Origin: Nitrosomonas sp.
Lineage (GTDB): Bacteria; Pseudomonadota; Gammaproteobacteria; Burkholderiales; Nitrosomonadaceae
Reading direction: 5' to 3'
Assembly (NCBI GenBank): GCA_017994575.1
Contig: JAGOKN010000025.1
Span: 1 to 34,500 of the forward strand
DNA: 34,500 nt
Within the stretch, counting starts at the first letter, position 1. The number at the start of each line of letters is the position of its first letter. A program made the translations under genes and the position numbers. The notes beneath the pieces were generated by a model. The model was given only the letters and a program-made list of their open reading frames with translations, made no database searches and had not been told where the DNA came from. Of the stretch, positions 17,818-27,427 are shown piece after piece.

Positions 17818-18026
17818 TGTCGCACCTCCTTGAATTTATGTTCATTCAATATACCTTATAAATCATTCAGCAAATATTTCAAAAAGGAATGGGGACTGGC
17901 TTTATTTCATCTAAATGATGCATCAGAAAACTTAAGATGCTCAACGCCTATTGACGAATGACACCATGCTTCTCTATGCTTTCACGCTCATACAGTTTAT
18001 GTGAATAAGTATTTTGAGAGACCGTG

Positions 18027-18395
18027 ATGAGTATTCCAAAAAATTTACAATTTTTAATGGGTAAAATTGCATTGGTGTTTTTCGTATTGCATTGCGCTGA
18101 AATTTCAGCACAACCCCAAGTAAAATCTATCATGATACAAGTGGGTGAGGAGGAACCTTCCGGTTGTCAGTTATTAGGCAAAGTGAAAGGTTCATCCAAA
18201 GATAGTCAGAAAAACGAAGATGACATGCCCTACATGGAGCGACTGATGACTGCCAGAAATCAATTAAGAAATGAGACTCTCAAGCTGGGTGGCAATACCG
18301 TTCATATTATTCGTTCCAACAATACGGGCACATTTGAAATTCCTGGTGTTGATAAGGAAATAATATATATCGGGAATGCCTACCTTTGCGAATAA
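18027..18395 (+). CDS. Small exported DUF4156-like protein
   Basis: This 122-residue protein has a signal peptide (MGKIALVFFVLHCAEISAQ within the first 30 residues) and a short domain with SGCQLLGKVKGSS, RLMTARNQLRNETLKLGGNT and a terminal GNAYLCE. That pattern (a Cys near each end, the ARNQLRNE helix and LGGNTV) resembles DUF4156 / RcsF-like small envelope proteins, with a possible disulfide between the two cysteines. ATG 18027 is chosen; a GTG directly before it (18024) is equally possible. It is isolated and convergent with the PEP-CTERM gene. The function is unknown. Confidence 0.75.
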   Translation: MSIPKNLQFLMGKIALVFFVLHCAEISAQPQVKSIMIQVGEEEPSGCQLLGKVKGSSKDSQKNEDDMPYMERLMTARNQLRNETLKLGGNTVHIIRSNNTGTFEIPGVDKEIIYIGNAYLCE

Positions 18396-18454
18396 GCTCG
18401 GATCAATCAAAAGACATCACTGCATAATCTTGCGTGGATCCAAAAAACAGCAAC

Positions 18455-18964
18455 TTAAATATCAGTCCTTCTTCGCAACAAGGTAAAGCTTAATAACCCC
18501 AGACCAACCAACCACATGACATACGTTTCCGGTTCTGTCACTGAAGATAGCTGAATATTTCCGGAATAAGATCCGCTTTCACGCACATCCTTCAACTCGC
18601 CATTAACCTGGATTTGATAACTGTGCGTAACATCCAAAAGACCCACATAATTTAAACTCGATATATTACCTGCCGCCCCTGAAGCCAAGATGGTCGAAGT
18701 CGTCGCATCAACTAATGCGAAACTCGTTATATTTACATTGGAATCACTGATCACACTGGCGCCTAATCCACTGCCATTCATTGGCACAATCACATCAAAA
18801 ATATCATTAAATGATCCAAGCACAACATTATTACCAAAAACCGCACCCCAATTTGCGCCATTATCCGTAAGTACCGGCTGTATCAGAGCAGCATTCACGC
18901 CACTCATCCAGCATCCCCAACTCAGCGCAATTGCAACAAACATCATCCGTAAATTTTTTCTCAT
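18455..18964 (-). CDS. PEP-CTERM sorting-signal protein (FxDxF-like)
   Basis: This 169-residue secreted protein has a signal peptide (MRKNLRMMFVAIALSWGCW...VNA) and a C-terminal PEP-CTERM tripartite tail: SVTEPETYVMW, a hydrophobic helix (LVGLGLLSFTLL) and RRRTDI. Proteins with this tail are handled by the exosortase EpsH/XrtA and are associated with exopolysaccharide. The central FNDIFDVIVP fits the FxDxF type of PEP-CTERM proteins. No exosortase is present in the window. The PEP box is degenerate (TEPETY rather than VPEP), which is within the known range. Confidence 0.85.
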   Translation of the reverse strand: MRKNLRMMFVAIALSWGCWMSGVNAALIQPVLTDNGANWGAVFGNNVVLGSFNDIFDVIVPMNGSGLGASVISDSNVNITSFALVDATTSTILASGAAGNISSLNYVGLLDVTHSYQIQVNGELKDVRESGSYSGNIQLSSVTEPETYVMWLVGLGLLSFTLLRRRTDI

Positions 18965-19423
18965 AACAAAACCCAGGAACCATAATAATCAATTAAATAT
19001 GTGCAATATTGATTTATAAATACGCAATCATTCCCGACGATTATTTCAATAAAATATATATTCACTTATTCTATATATCGCGGGAAATTTACCCACAAAG
19101 ATAGAAATATACGTGGAAAAATTTCACACGTCAATAGCTTGCAGGCCGCCAAACCATCCAATCATGCCCATTACAGAGATAAAACAATTAACAACCCGAT
19201 AATTTCCAAAATTACATCGATTCAACCACACAGAAAAAACATCTGCTACGAATGGCGATCAGTTCAATTGATCACCCAAAGAAAAAAGGGCCGTATTTGA
19301 ATCCAAAATTCCCGGCAATCTGTGCAGCAATCATTTTAAATATCCGCAGCATGCTCACTGCGCATTTGCGGTAAAATTGGAACTAGCAGCAACACTTCTT
19401 CTGTAACCGTGCGAGAGTTCAAC
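18965..19423. other. AT-rich divergent region between PEP-CTERM gene and purM
   Basis: About 460 bases hold no convincing gene. Two imperfect palindromes are seen: GGGAAATTTACCC at 19083-19095 and ACGTGGAAA...TTTCACACGT at 19111-19131. Either could be a regulator site for the PEP-CTERM gene. No sigma-54 type -24/-12 element with correct spacing was found. Confidence 0.4.
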
Positions 19424-20482
19424 GTGACTTCATCAAATTCTGATCATTCTAAAGCAGCACAGCTATCCTATCGTGATGCCGGCGTGGATATTGATGCGGG
19501 AGATCGCTTGGTTGAAAATATCAAACCGTTCGCCAAGCGCACATTACGTCCCGAGGTACTCACCGGAATTGGTGGTTTTGGTGCGTTATTCGAAATCTCC
19601 AAGCAATATCAAAACCCTGTCCTGGTTTCCGGTACGGATGGCGTCGGAACCAAGCTCAAACTGGCTTTCCAGCTTAAAAAGCATGACAGCATTGGTATTG
19701 ATCTGGTTGCGATGAGCGTCAACGATATTCTGGTACAAGGCGCAGAGCCTCTATTTTTCCTGGATTACTTTGCTTGTGGCAAGCTGGATGTACAAACGGC
19801 CACCGCTGTAATCGGTGGTATCGCAAAAGGGTGCGAGCTATCAGGTTGCGCATTGATTGGTGGAGAGACTGCAGAAATGCCCGGCATGTACCCTCATGAT
19901 GAATATGATCTCGCGGGATTTGCTGTAGGTATTGTAGAGAAAAATCGAATTATTACGGGTGCTACGATACGGGAGGGCGATATTGTGCTGGGTCTCGCAT
20001 CGAGTGGCGCACATTCCAATGGTTATTCGCTGATTCGCAAGATCATAGAAAGAAATCAAATTGATTTATCGGTAGATTTTGATGGAAAATCACTGGGTGA
20101 TGCCATCATGACACCGACACGAATTTATGTGAAACCATTATTGGAGCTAATGAAACAATTACCCATCAAAGGGTTGGCGCACATCACAGGCGGTGGATTA
20201 GTCGAAAACATACCACGCATTCTACCTGATCGAGTCATGGCTACTTTACAAAAAAGTTCATGGGAAATGCCTCCCTTATTTCACTGGCTGCAACAGCATG
20301 GCAATGTGTCTGATCATGAAATGGCACGCGTATTTAATTGCGGAATTGGCATGGTAGTTATAGTGGCTCCCAATGATGTCGAGAGCGCCATGCATAAACT
20401 ACGTGCCTCTGGTGAGAGTGTCTGGCAAATCGGAGAAATCAAGCCGCGCACCGCCAATCTGGCAGCCACTGTTCTAGTGTAA
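19424..20482 (+). CDS. purM: Phosphoribosylformylglycinamidine cyclo-ligase PurM
   Basis: PurM (AIR synthetase) converts FGAM to AIR with ATP in purine synthesis. The sequence is canonical: [18 protein letters not shown] at the N-terminus, [41 protein letters not shown] and the C-terminal [14 protein letters not shown] 19424 gives the usual short leader before SYRDAG and 352 residues, close to E. coli PurM (345); an in-frame GTG at 19409 would add five residues. It is followed after 22 bases by purN, the classic pairing. Confidence 0.95.
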   Translation: MTSSNSDHSKAAQLSYRDAGVDIDAGDRLVENIKPFAKRTLRPEVLTGIGGFGALFEISKQYQNPVLVSGTDGVGTKLKLAFQLKKHDSIGIDLVAMSVNDILVQGAEPLFFLDYFACGKLDVQTATAVIGGIAKGCELSGCALIGGETAEMPGMYPHDEYDLAGFAVGIVEKNRIITGATIREGDIVLGLASSGAHSNGYSLIRKIIERNQIDLSVDFDGKSLGDAIMTPTRIYVKPLLELMKQLPIKGLAHITGGGLVENIPRILPDRVMATLQKSSWEMPPLFHWLQQHGNVSDHEMARVFNCGIGMVVIVAPNDVESAMHKLRASGESVWQIGEIKPRTANLAATVLV

Positions 20483-20504
20483 AAACCACTCACGCCATCG
20501 CATC

Positions 20505-21143
20505 ATGAAATCACTGGTTATTCTTATCTCCGGTCGCGGCAGTAATATGCAAGCGTTGTTAAAGGCTGGATTTCCAATCGAGAACATCACCGTAATCAGT
20601 AATAATCCTGGCACGATAGGCTTAGAAATTGCCCAACAGCATGGCGCCAAAACCATTGTTCTGGATCATCGCATCTATCCTGACCGCCAGACATTTGATA
20701 AGGCATTGGCTGAAAGAATTGATACTTGCCAACCAAAACTAATTGCACTGGCAGGTTTCATGCGTATACTCAGCGACAGCTTTGTACAACGCTATCAAGG
20801 CCGGTTAATGAATATTCACCCTTCGTTATTGCCCTCATTTCCTGGTCTAGGAACACATGCAAGAGTACTGCAAGAAGGTGTCAAGATTCATGGCTGCACC
20901 GTACATTTCGTTACTTCTCAACTGGATCACGGCCCTATCGTCATCCAGGCAGCCATTCCGGTATTACCCAACGACACTGAGAGCACACTGGCTGCACGAA
21001 TTTTGCAGCATGAGCATCGCATTTATCCTCAGGCTGTGCAGTGGTTTATGGAAGACCGCATCCGATTGAATAACAATTATGTTGAAATACTGGATGCCCG
21101 TATTGATGAAATAGCTCTTTATTCACCAGGACTACCGGAATGA
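20505..21143 (+). CDS. purN: Phosphoribosylglycinamide formyltransferase PurN
   Basis: PurN (GART, folate-dependent) formylates GAR in purine synthesis. In 212 residues it shows the phosphate-binding LISGRGSNMQALL at the N-terminus and the catalytic region LAGFMRILSDSFVQRY ... MNIHPSLLPSFPGLGTHARVL (Asn-His catalytic pair), then GCTVHFVTSQLDHGPIVIQ with the catalytic Asp. The gene overlaps the next one by four bases (ATGA), so DUF3108 is probably translated from the same message. Confidence 0.95.
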   Translation: MKSLVILISGRGSNMQALLKAGFPIENITVISNNPGTIGLEIAQQHGAKTIVLDHRIYPDRQTFDKALAERIDTCQPKLIALAGFMRILSDSFVQRYQGRLMNIHPSLLPSFPGLGTHARVLQEGVKIHGCTVHFVTSQLDHGPIVIQAAIPVLPNDTESTLAARILQHEHRIYPQAVQWFMEDRIRLNNNYVEILDARIDEIALYSPGLPE

Positions 21144-21856
21144 AATTACTTCTATTCATTTTGCTACTATGGATATTCAATTTTTCAGTAATGGCTACTG
21201 AAATGCCGTCACGCATTGACATCAGCTACACTGTCACAACCGATTTGGGTGAAGGAGAAATCAATGAAGTCATGGAAATCAAACATGGCAGTGATTCACA
21301 TAGCTATCGCATCAACAGCGAAGCACAAGCCACGGGAATTTATAAGATCATAGAGCCCGGCAGTATCGTACGTCATAGTGAGGGAGTCATTACAAAGCGA
21401 GGTTTACGCCCTTCTCGCGCCTTTGAGAAACGTGGCAAGAAAGAACCCAGTGTCGCTGAGTTTGACTGGAAGAATCATGTAGTCAGACTCGAACATAAAG
21501 GACAACAACATCAAGAGAAATTGCCGGAAGGTACTTTAGATCGCTTAAGTTTGTCTTACAGCTTTATGTTTACTCCTCTTCCCAAACATCACGTCGATAT
21601 ATATGTCACGGATGGCCATAGTCTAAAGCTATCTCGCTATACAATTACCCGAGAAAAATTACACACTCCGATAGGGGAACTGGAAACTATTGCACTAACC
21701 AGGCAAGACGGGAAAAATGCCAAAATCAAAAGAAAACTATGGCTGGCACCCAACAATCACATGTTACCTGTTCGCATTGTTTCTATAGAAGAAGATGGTC
21801 GCCAACTCGAAAAGATAGTCACCGGAATTAACATCAGTTACAAAGCCGAACATTAA
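21140..21856 (+). CDS. DUF3108 family exported protein
   Basis: This 238-residue protein has an N-terminal signal peptide (MKLLLFILLLWIFNFSVMA) and a beta-rich body with repeated patterns such as YRINSEAQATGIYKIIEPGS, GLRPSRAFEKRGKKEP and KRKLWLAPNNHMLPVRI, typical of DUF3108 periplasmic proteins. These often sit next to purN or purM in betaproteobacteria. Its start codon overlaps the purN stop (ATGA). The biochemical function is not known to me. Export to the periplasm is inferred from the signal peptide. Confidence 0.85.
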   Translation: MKLLLFILLLWIFNFSVMATEMPSRIDISYTVTTDLGEGEINEVMEIKHGSDSHSYRINSEAQATGIYKIIEPGSIVRHSEGVITKRGLRPSRAFEKRGKKEPSVAEFDWKNHVVRLEHKGQQHQEKLPEGTLDRLSLSYSFMFTPLPKHHVDIYVTDGHSLKLSRYTITREKLHTPIGELETIALTRQDGKNAKIKRKLWLAPNNHMLPVRIVSIEEDGRQLEKIVTGINISYKAEH

Positions 21857-21893
21857 TCCACTGCATCAATTGATACAGTACACTAGGAAATCA

Positions 21894-23165
21894 ATGCAAT
21901 TAACTCCCTTCCAACTAGAGACCGCTGTCATCGCAATTCGTACGGTGCTTCCTTTAGAATTTCCAGCTGATGCTATCTTGCGAAGATTTTTTCGAGAAAA
22001 CCCCATGCTCGGCGCACAGGATCGCGCATTCATCGCAGAAACAGTCTTTGGTATATTGCGTCATCGCTTTTTTCTTGAAAGCCTAGCAGAAATCACGACA
22101 CCCCGCGCACTGGTTCTGGCTTATCTGATTAAGTTTCAAGGCATGAACATGCGTGAAATCACTTCATTCATTAGTGAAAGTGAAACTAAATGGCTAGCTG
22201 AAATTAAAGCTATTAAATTAGATACTCTGCCATTAAATATTCAAGCCGAATTTCCCGAATGGCTGATAGAAAAATTAAAGCATTTTATGTCTGATGCAGA
22301 GATTCTGAACTTAGGATTTTCCTTGCAAAAATCGGCATCACTGGATCTTCGAGTAAACACATTCCTCACTAAACGCAATCAAGTTCTTGAAATACTCGGC
22401 CAAGAAGGTATTGCAGCGCACGAAACACCCTATTCACCTTGCGGCATCCGTCTAGCAGGCAAGCCTGCTATCAATCGCCATCCTCTGTTTCTATCTGGAA
22501 AAATAGAAGTCCAGGATGAAGGAAGCCAATTGCTTGGATATTTATTGGCGCCCAAGCGTGGCGAGATGGTCGTTGATTTTTGCGCTGGTGCAGGCGGCAA
22601 ATCGCTACTTCTAGGTGCGCTGATGAACTCCCAAGGACGTCTTTATGCCTTTGATGTCTCTGAAAAACGATTGAGCAATATGAAACCACGCTTCAAACGC
22701 TCAGGATTATCGAACTTACACGCACAGCGCATTACGCACGAGAACGATATTAAAGTCAGACGATTGATCGGGAAAATTGATCGAGTTCTGGTAGATGCTC
22801 CCTGCAGTGGCCTCGGTACATTGCGCCGCAACCCAGATTTAAAATGGCGCCAATCTCCTCAGAGCATTCAAGAGTTAACAGCAAAACAAACGGCAATCCT
22901 CTCAGCAGCCGCCAGCTTGCTCAAACCAGGAGGGCGGTTGGTCTATGCGACTTGCAGCTTCTTGCCCGAAGAAAATCAGGAAATTATTCATCATTTCCTG
23001 GCAACGCACCCTCAGTTTACCTTGTTAAACTGCACTGAATTACTATCACAACAAAAAATAGCACTGAATACTGGTGAGTTCTTACAGTTGACTCCACAAC
23101 TACATCAAACTGATGGTTTTTTTGCTGCAGCCTTAACACGCATTGAGGCGACAGGATCGACATAA
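21894..23165 (+). CDS. rsmB: RsmB-like 16S rRNA (cytosine-C5) methyltransferase
   Basis: This 424-residue protein belongs to the NOL1/NOP2/Sun family. The N-terminal helical part (about 1-140) is a NusB-like or PUA-preceding domain, and the methyltransferase domain carries the SAM motif VVDFCAGAGGKSLLLGAL (about 225-242). Both catalytic cysteines are present: LVDAPCSGLGTLRRNPD (C304) and VYATCSFLPEENQEI (C354). The second is the family nucleophile and the first releases the product. RsmB (C967 methylation) is the most likely paralogue by size, but RsmF or a related enzyme cannot be excluded. The start is ATG 21894, with AGGA upstream. Confidence 0.85.
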   Translation: MQLTPFQLETAVIAIRTVLPLEFPADAILRRFFRENPMLGAQDRAFIAETVFGILRHRFFLESLAEITTPRALVLAYLIKFQGMNMREITSFISESETKWLAEIKAIKLDTLPLNIQAEFPEWLIEKLKHFMSDAEILNLGFSLQKSASLDLRVNTFLTKRNQVLEILGQEGIAAHETPYSPCGIRLAGKPAINRHPLFLSGKIEVQDEGSQLLGYLLAPKRGEMVVDFCAGAGGKSLLLGALMNSQGRLYAFDVSEKRLSNMKPRFKRSGLSNLHAQRITHENDIKVRRLIGKIDRVLVDAPCSGLGTLRRNPDLKWRQSPQSIQELTAKQTAILSAAASLLKPGGRLVYATCSFLPEENQEIIHHFLATHPQFTLLNCTELLSQQKIALNTGEFLQLTPQLHQTDGFFAAALTRIEATGST

Positions 23166-23358
23166 ACCATTGAATTCTTTTATCCATTTTGACCAATCAT
23201 TACAGGAAAAGGTGCGAAGAACTTTGTCAGATCGTGATATCAGGCACAATAAAACCTGAAAAGTATTTTAGTGGAGAAATCAGTTAAATAGGAGAGATTT
23301 GCTAATTTATTAACCAGTTTCTCCTAATCTAGGCAATGGAGCGATATTCATCCGCTCA
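23166..23358. other. Convergent intergenic region between rsmB and hpnM
   Basis: About 190 bases lie between two convergent genes. Weak inverted repeats (TCAGG...CCTGA at about 23239-23258 and TAGGAGA...TCTCCTA at about 23289-23330) could act as bidirectional terminators, but neither has a clear T-run. Confidence 0.3.
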
Positions 23359-23988
23359 TTAATTCTGTCGTGTGAGAGCAATCTTTTCTTTAAGCATTTC
23401 AATCAACGCTTGGAAACCATCTCGTTGCATAATTGCACGATATTCTCCACGCTTTATTGCAAGATCGCTCACGCCATCAAACAAGATATTGGTGATACGC
23501 CATTTTCCTTCCGTTTGGTGCAAAACATAGTCAAAATTGACGGTACCGCCATCAGATTTAATTAACTGGCTTCGCACTAAAATCTGCTCATGCGGCAAAG
23601 CACGCTGTTCAATAATTTCAAATTGCTCGCCCTCATATTGATTAAATCTCCCTGCATAAGTAGCAACACTGAGCTGGCGAAATGTTTCAACAATCAGATT
23701 TTGCTGCTTCTTATCCAGCTGCGACCAGTAGGTGGCACCCAATATAGTTTTAATAATCAGATCGATATCGTGAGACTGATCAATCACTGGTTCCAGGAAT
23801 TTAAATCGCCCATCGTACCCCAGCTTTTCACCCTCACGCATGACTTGAACTAAAGAAGTTTGCAATTTCTGAATCACTTGTTCTGGATTCTCCGCTTCCA
23901 CAGGGGCGCTGAATGCCGTCATCATTGGCAACAGCATGACCAATAATAAACTCCCGCCAATCAATTTAATTGTTTGCATTACTTTCAT
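23359..23988 (-). CDS. hpnM: HpnM, hopanoid-associated MlaC/Ttg2D family periplasmic protein
   Basis: This protein of about 210 residues has a signal peptide (MKVMQTIKLIGGSLLLVMLL...AFSAPVEA) and the MlaC (toluene tolerance Ttg2/phospholipid-binding) fold: VIQKLQTSLVQVMREG, ATYWSQLDKKQQNLIVETFRQL, VRSQLIKSDGGTVNFDYVLH and WRITNILFDGVSDLAIKRGEY. MlaC-type proteins carry lipids across the periplasm. HpnM is the hopanoid-linked branch, and the assignment rests on its place directly after hpnB and hpnH. ATG 23988 overlaps the end of hpnB by 23 bases; an ATG at 23979 is possible. Confidence 0.85.
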   Translation of the reverse strand: MKVMQTIKLIGGSLLLVMLLPMMTAFSAPVEAENPEQVIQKLQTSLVQVMREGEKLGYDGRFKFLEPVIDQSHDIDLIIKTILGATYWSQLDKKQQNLIVETFRQLSVATYAGRFNQYEGEQFEIIEQRALPHEQILVRSQLIKSDGGTVNFDYVLHQTEGKWRITNILFDGVSDLAIKRGEYRAIMQRDGFQALIEMLKEKIALTRQN

Positions 23989-25102
23989 ATCGACGATCTT
24001 TCCAACAAGCACGTTCTCCACGCCAGTATCGTAGCGCTGATGTCCAAGTCATAGCCAGGTACAAAGTACCAATAATAGGCAATGTCAGCCCCCATAATGG
24101 AGAACGCTGATAATAAATTAAAATAGGAATGTAGGTTAAAAACATAGCCACCCACGCCAATACACTCAGTATATAAATCTCGTGAGCAGGCAGCATCAAG
24201 AATGCAAGCGGAGCAGCCCAAAACATCGATATCATGATGACTGTACAAATGATCAGTAGCAAAAGCGAATATCTTAATTGAGTGTAAGCCGTACGTGCCA
24301 CCATTTCCCAAATCGGTTTTAGCGTTTGATAACCACGATGACTTCTTGCCGCACGACTAAGTCCAATCCAGGTTTGCAGTCCTGCACGCTTGACATGTGC
24401 CGCCAAAGTACAGTCATCAATCAACGCATTATGGAGATTTGCAAACGCTCCTATAGAGCGTAGTGCTTGGGTCTCAATCAAAATACAACCACCTGCAGCG
24501 GCCGCCATGCGTGATGTCGGATTATTGGCTAAACCAAAAGGATATAGTAATTTAAAGAAAAAGATAAATGCTGGCATCAATAACCGCTCGATAGCGTTCT
24601 TCATAGGTGGCTCGGCCATCAACGACACCAACGCCAGACGCTCATCACGCGCTTTTCTGAACAACTGGGCAATGATTCCAGGTGTCAGCTCAATATCAGC
24701 ATCCAACAACAATGTATAGGGTGTTCTAACTTCTCGCAGCCCCTGTTCAAGCGCCCATAGTTTTCCGCTCCAACCCGTAGGAGGTGTAGTACCCGATATT
24801 ACCTGTGCACTACATTGCTTAGCTTGCTTCGCTGTATCATCTATAGATTGATCATCTATCACGATGATTTGCACTCCTATGCCTTGCGCATTCACTCCGT
24901 CCAATGTATGTCGGATATAAGGCCCTTCATTGCGCGCAGGAATTAATACGGTAATGTCATTGAGCATTTCACCAGAACCTTTAGCGATTCCAGATTCTAA
25001 TTTCTCGCGAGTACTCCAAGGCCGCCATGGCAATATCAATATTGACCACCAGCATAAAGCGCCAAAAACAGAAAGGTATAACACCAATTCCACCATCCTC
25101 AT
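23966..25102 (-). CDS. hpnB: HpnB, hopanoid-associated glycosyltransferase family 2
   Basis: This 378-residue GT2 protein contains the nucleotide-sugar fold: VLIPARNEGPYIRHTLDGV, VIDDQSIDDTAKQAKQC, LLDADIELTPG (DxD-type motif) and LIDDCTLAAHVKRAG (ED-type acceptor region). It is flanked by an N-terminal membrane helix and a cluster of hydrophobic helices at the C-terminal end (about 285-365), so it is membrane-bound. These features and the hpnH neighbour identify HpnB. The substrate (probably a sugar for a bacteriohopanepolyol side chain) is inferred. It follows hpnH by 41 bases and overlaps hpnM. Confidence 0.9.
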   Translation of the reverse strand: MRMVELVLYLSVFGALCWWSILILPWRPWSTREKLESGIAKGSGEMLNDITVLIPARNEGPYIRHTLDGVNAQGIGVQIIVIDDQSIDDTAKQAKQCSAQVISGTTPPTGWSGKLWALEQGLREVRTPYTLLLDADIELTPGIIAQLFRKARDERLALVSLMAEPPMKNAIERLLMPAFIFFFKLLYPFGLANNPTSRMAAAAGGCILIETQALRSIGAFANLHNALIDDCTLAAHVKRAGLQTWIGLSRAARSHRGYQTLKPIWEMVARTAYTQLRYSLLLLIICTVIMISMFWAAPLAFLMLPAHEIYILSVLAWVAMFLTYIPILIYYQRSPLWGLTLPIIGTLYLAMTWTSALRYWRGERACWKDRRYESNANN

Positions 25103-25143
25103 TTAGTAGGTTGTAGAAACCAGTATTGCCACTCCAATACTCT

Positions 25144-26262
25144 TTACTTATTAATGAGTGTCACCTGAATATCTGAAAGTTTTTTGGGTGTTTTATTTTC
25201 TCCCGTCACCCATTTCGGAGTCGGTTCAGCTACCATCTCACCAGTCGTTTTGGGTCCTCTCATGGAAGCAATCAGTGCTTTCCATGGATGTTGGAGTGTG
25301 TCTTCAACAGCTGTTGCTTCATATCCGCAATGAGCCATACATTGAGCGCATTTTGGATTATTAGCTGTTCCATATTTTTCCCACGGCGTGTCATCGAGAA
25401 GCTCTTTGAAAGTTTTTGCATAACCCTCGTCTGACAATAAATAACAAGGCTTTTGCCATCCAAACACATTACGCGTCGGATTACCCCACGGCGTACATTC
25501 ATAATCCTGATTGCCTGCCAGATAATCTAAATACAGCGCTGAATGATTTAACCGCCATTTGCGTTTTAGCTTCTTCCCTAATTCGAAAATACCACGAAAT
25601 AATATCTTGGTATCTTGGCTTTTTATAAACACATCCTGCTGAGGTGCTTTCTCATAACTAAATCCTGGAGCAATCGTAGCTGCTTCGACACCCAACTCCA
25701 TTGCGTAATCTAGAAATTCAGCAACATCTTCCGGCGTTTCACCTTGAAACAAGGTGCAGTTTACTGTCACCCTAAAACCTCTCTCCAGCGCCAGTTTAAT
25801 AGCCTCAACCGCACGATCAAAAACGCCATCCTGGCAAACGGATGCATCATGGCGCTCTCTCATTCCATCCAAATGAATTGAGAACGTTAAATAGGGTGAT
25901 GGCGTATAGTCATCGATCCTTTTCTTTAACAATAAGGCATTTGTACACAGATACACATATTTTTTGCGCTTAATGATACCTGCAACAATCTGCGGCATTT
26001 CTTTATGAAGCAGTGGCTCACCACCGGGGATTGAAACCATCGGCGCACCACATTCGTCAACGGCCTGCATGCATTCTTCATAAGAGAGGCGTTGATCGAG
26101 AACATCTTCCGGATGTGCAATCTTTCCGCACCCCGCACAAGCTAGATTACAGCGAAACAAAGGCTCCAACATCAATACCAAAGGATATTTCTTAACCCCT
26201 TTTAACTTCTGTTTGATTAGATAAGTGCCAACTGCAATCTGTTGACGTAAAGGAACTCCCAT
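25144..26262 (-). CDS. hpnH: HpnH, adenosyl-hopene transferase (radical SAM)
   Basis: HpnH adds the 5'-deoxyadenosyl group of SAM to diploptene, the first step of side-chain building of bacteriohopanepolyols. In 372 residues, the radical SAM cysteines are C38, C42 and C45 (LFRCNLACAGCGK, CxxxCxxC), and MVSIPGGEPLLHKEM gives the SAM-binding GGE motif. A C-terminal cysteine-rich SPASM-like tail (NPKCAQCMAHCGYEAT) is typical of HpnH. ATG 26262 has GGAGG 8 bases upstream; a TTG at 26277 lies within that ribosome binding site and is not used. It is the first gene of hpnH-hpnB-hpnM. Squalene-hopene cyclase is not in the window. Confidence 0.95.
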   Translation of the reverse strand: MGVPLRQQIAVGTYLIKQKLKGVKKYPLVLMLEPLFRCNLACAGCGKIAHPEDVLDQRLSYEECMQAVDECGAPMVSIPGGEPLLHKEMPQIVAGIIKRKKYVYLCTNALLLKKRIDDYTPSPYLTFSIHLDGMRERHDASVCQDGVFDRAVEAIKLALERGFRVTVNCTLFQGETPEDVAEFLDYAMELGVEAATIAPGFSYEKAPQQDVFIKSQDTKILFRGIFELGKKLKRKWRLNHSALYLDYLAGNQDYECTPWGNPTRNVFGWQKPCYLLSDEGYAKTFKELLDDTPWEKYGTANNPKCAQCMAHCGYEATAVEDTLQHPWKALIASMRGPKTTGEMVAEPTPKWVTGENKTPKKLSDIQVTLINK

Positions 26263-26689
26263 GAGCAAAACCTCCAAAAATACTTCAAAAGCAAATGAAT
26301 GACGAACACTACAAAATTAATAAAAAATCAACCAAATCTAGCTAAAAGCCCGTATGAAATAAACAATGCCAGATCTAAGAAAAATCTGTCTGTAGTTCTT
26401 TAAGGTGTTTCTTTGTATTGAGGAATTTAAGTACTAAAAATAGAGATCCACAATAAACAATAACAACCATTGTTTAGCTTCCACAAATCCTATAATTATC
26501 TGATAAAGCTTTGAAACCCGTTCTAACGTTCAACTATAGAACATGACTCTGTCTATAGCAAATATTTTTAAAACCACAATGCCAATATGAGACACTAATG
26601 CCAATGAATTCTGCACAAACAAAAACGCCAAGAACTTTAATCTCTTGGCGTTTCAGAAAATGAAGCAGAATTAATACATGCCAGAGTTC
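26263..26689. other. Intergenic region between hpnH and the peptidoglycan-binding lipoprotein gene
   Basis: About 430 bases, AT-rich, contain no credible gene. The only clear element is the terminator hairpin at 26623-26653. The remainder should hold the hpnH promoter, but I cannot place it confidently. Confidence 0.5.
26623..26653 (-). terminator. Rho-independent terminator of the peptidoglycan-binding lipoprotein gene
   Basis: An 11-base-pair perfect stem (AAACGCCAAGA / TCTTGGCGTTT) encloses a 9-base loop and, on the minus strand, is followed by TTTTTGTTTG. It lies 36 bases after the stop of the gene ending at 26690. Confidence 0.85.
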
Positions 26690-27214
26690 CTAAAAATCGA
26701 CACCCAATGCACGTAATGTGTTCTTAGTTAATTTACCCGCCGGTAGATTATTTTGCTTCTGAAAGCTTTCAATAGCATTCCTTGTTTTAGCACCACTTAC
26801 TCCATCCACAGGACCAGGATTAAACCCTGCATTCACAAGTGCTTGCTGCACCTTACGCATAACGGCAGGGGTCGCTTTTACCACATCATTGCCATCATCA
26901 ACAGCTTGTATCTGAGTGGAAGTCTCTTTGGCAACAGTCGACTTCGTTCCCTGCGCAGAAGCGTCATTAGCCATATTCGCTGAATCTAATTCTTCTATTG
27001 CTGATGATCCCAGACTCTCTATGCTTCCCACCTCATCAATTTTGGTAACTGGCTCAGCCACAACCGCCGCACCTTTCGCAGGTTCAGTAACAATCTCTTT
27101 GCTTTTCTTGGCATCAGCTTTAGGATCAGCGGGTGGATTACACCCTAATAGCAATCCTGCGGCTAACAAAAGCATTATGTGAGCTGTTAATGTACTGATT
27201 TTGCAAGATCTCAT
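26690..27214 (-). CDS. Lipoprotein with C-terminal peptidoglycan-binding domain
   Basis: This 174-residue protein starts at ATG 27214, preceded by GGGGGA at good spacing; the frame can be extended to 27253 but that is unlikely. A lipoprotein signal ends in LLLGC (Cys25). The middle (about 26-115) is low complexity, rich in Ala, Lys, Glu, Asp and Thr, and looks unstructured. The C-terminal 60 residues form a PG_binding_1 domain (MRKVQQALVNAGFNPGPVDG, then TRNAIESFQKQNNLPAGKLT). A role as an envelope anchor or stress protein is inferred. A clear terminator follows. Confidence 0.85.
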   Translation of the reverse strand: MRSCKISTLTAHIMLLLAAGLLLGCNPPADPKADAKKSKEIVTEPAKGAAVVAEPVTKIDEVGSIESLGSSAIEELDSANMANDASAQGTKSTVAKETSTQIQAVDDGNDVVKATPAVMRKVQQALVNAGFNPGPVDGVSGAKTRNAIESFQKQNNLPAGKLTKNTLRALGVDF

Positions 27215-27427
27215 TGTTATCCCCCATAAATAAAGTAAATATAAAAGTCTCAAATCTTAACAATACGCAACAATGATAAATTGAAACACATCCGATGTCT
27301 TATTCAATTATCCTTACGAGCCATAGCAAAATGATTCGATTGATTTATTAGTCATGCAATAATTAATCCAGCATATGCTTTATGAACTATCACACTTTTC
27401 TGGCTATAACGCAATCTGAATCAGTTA

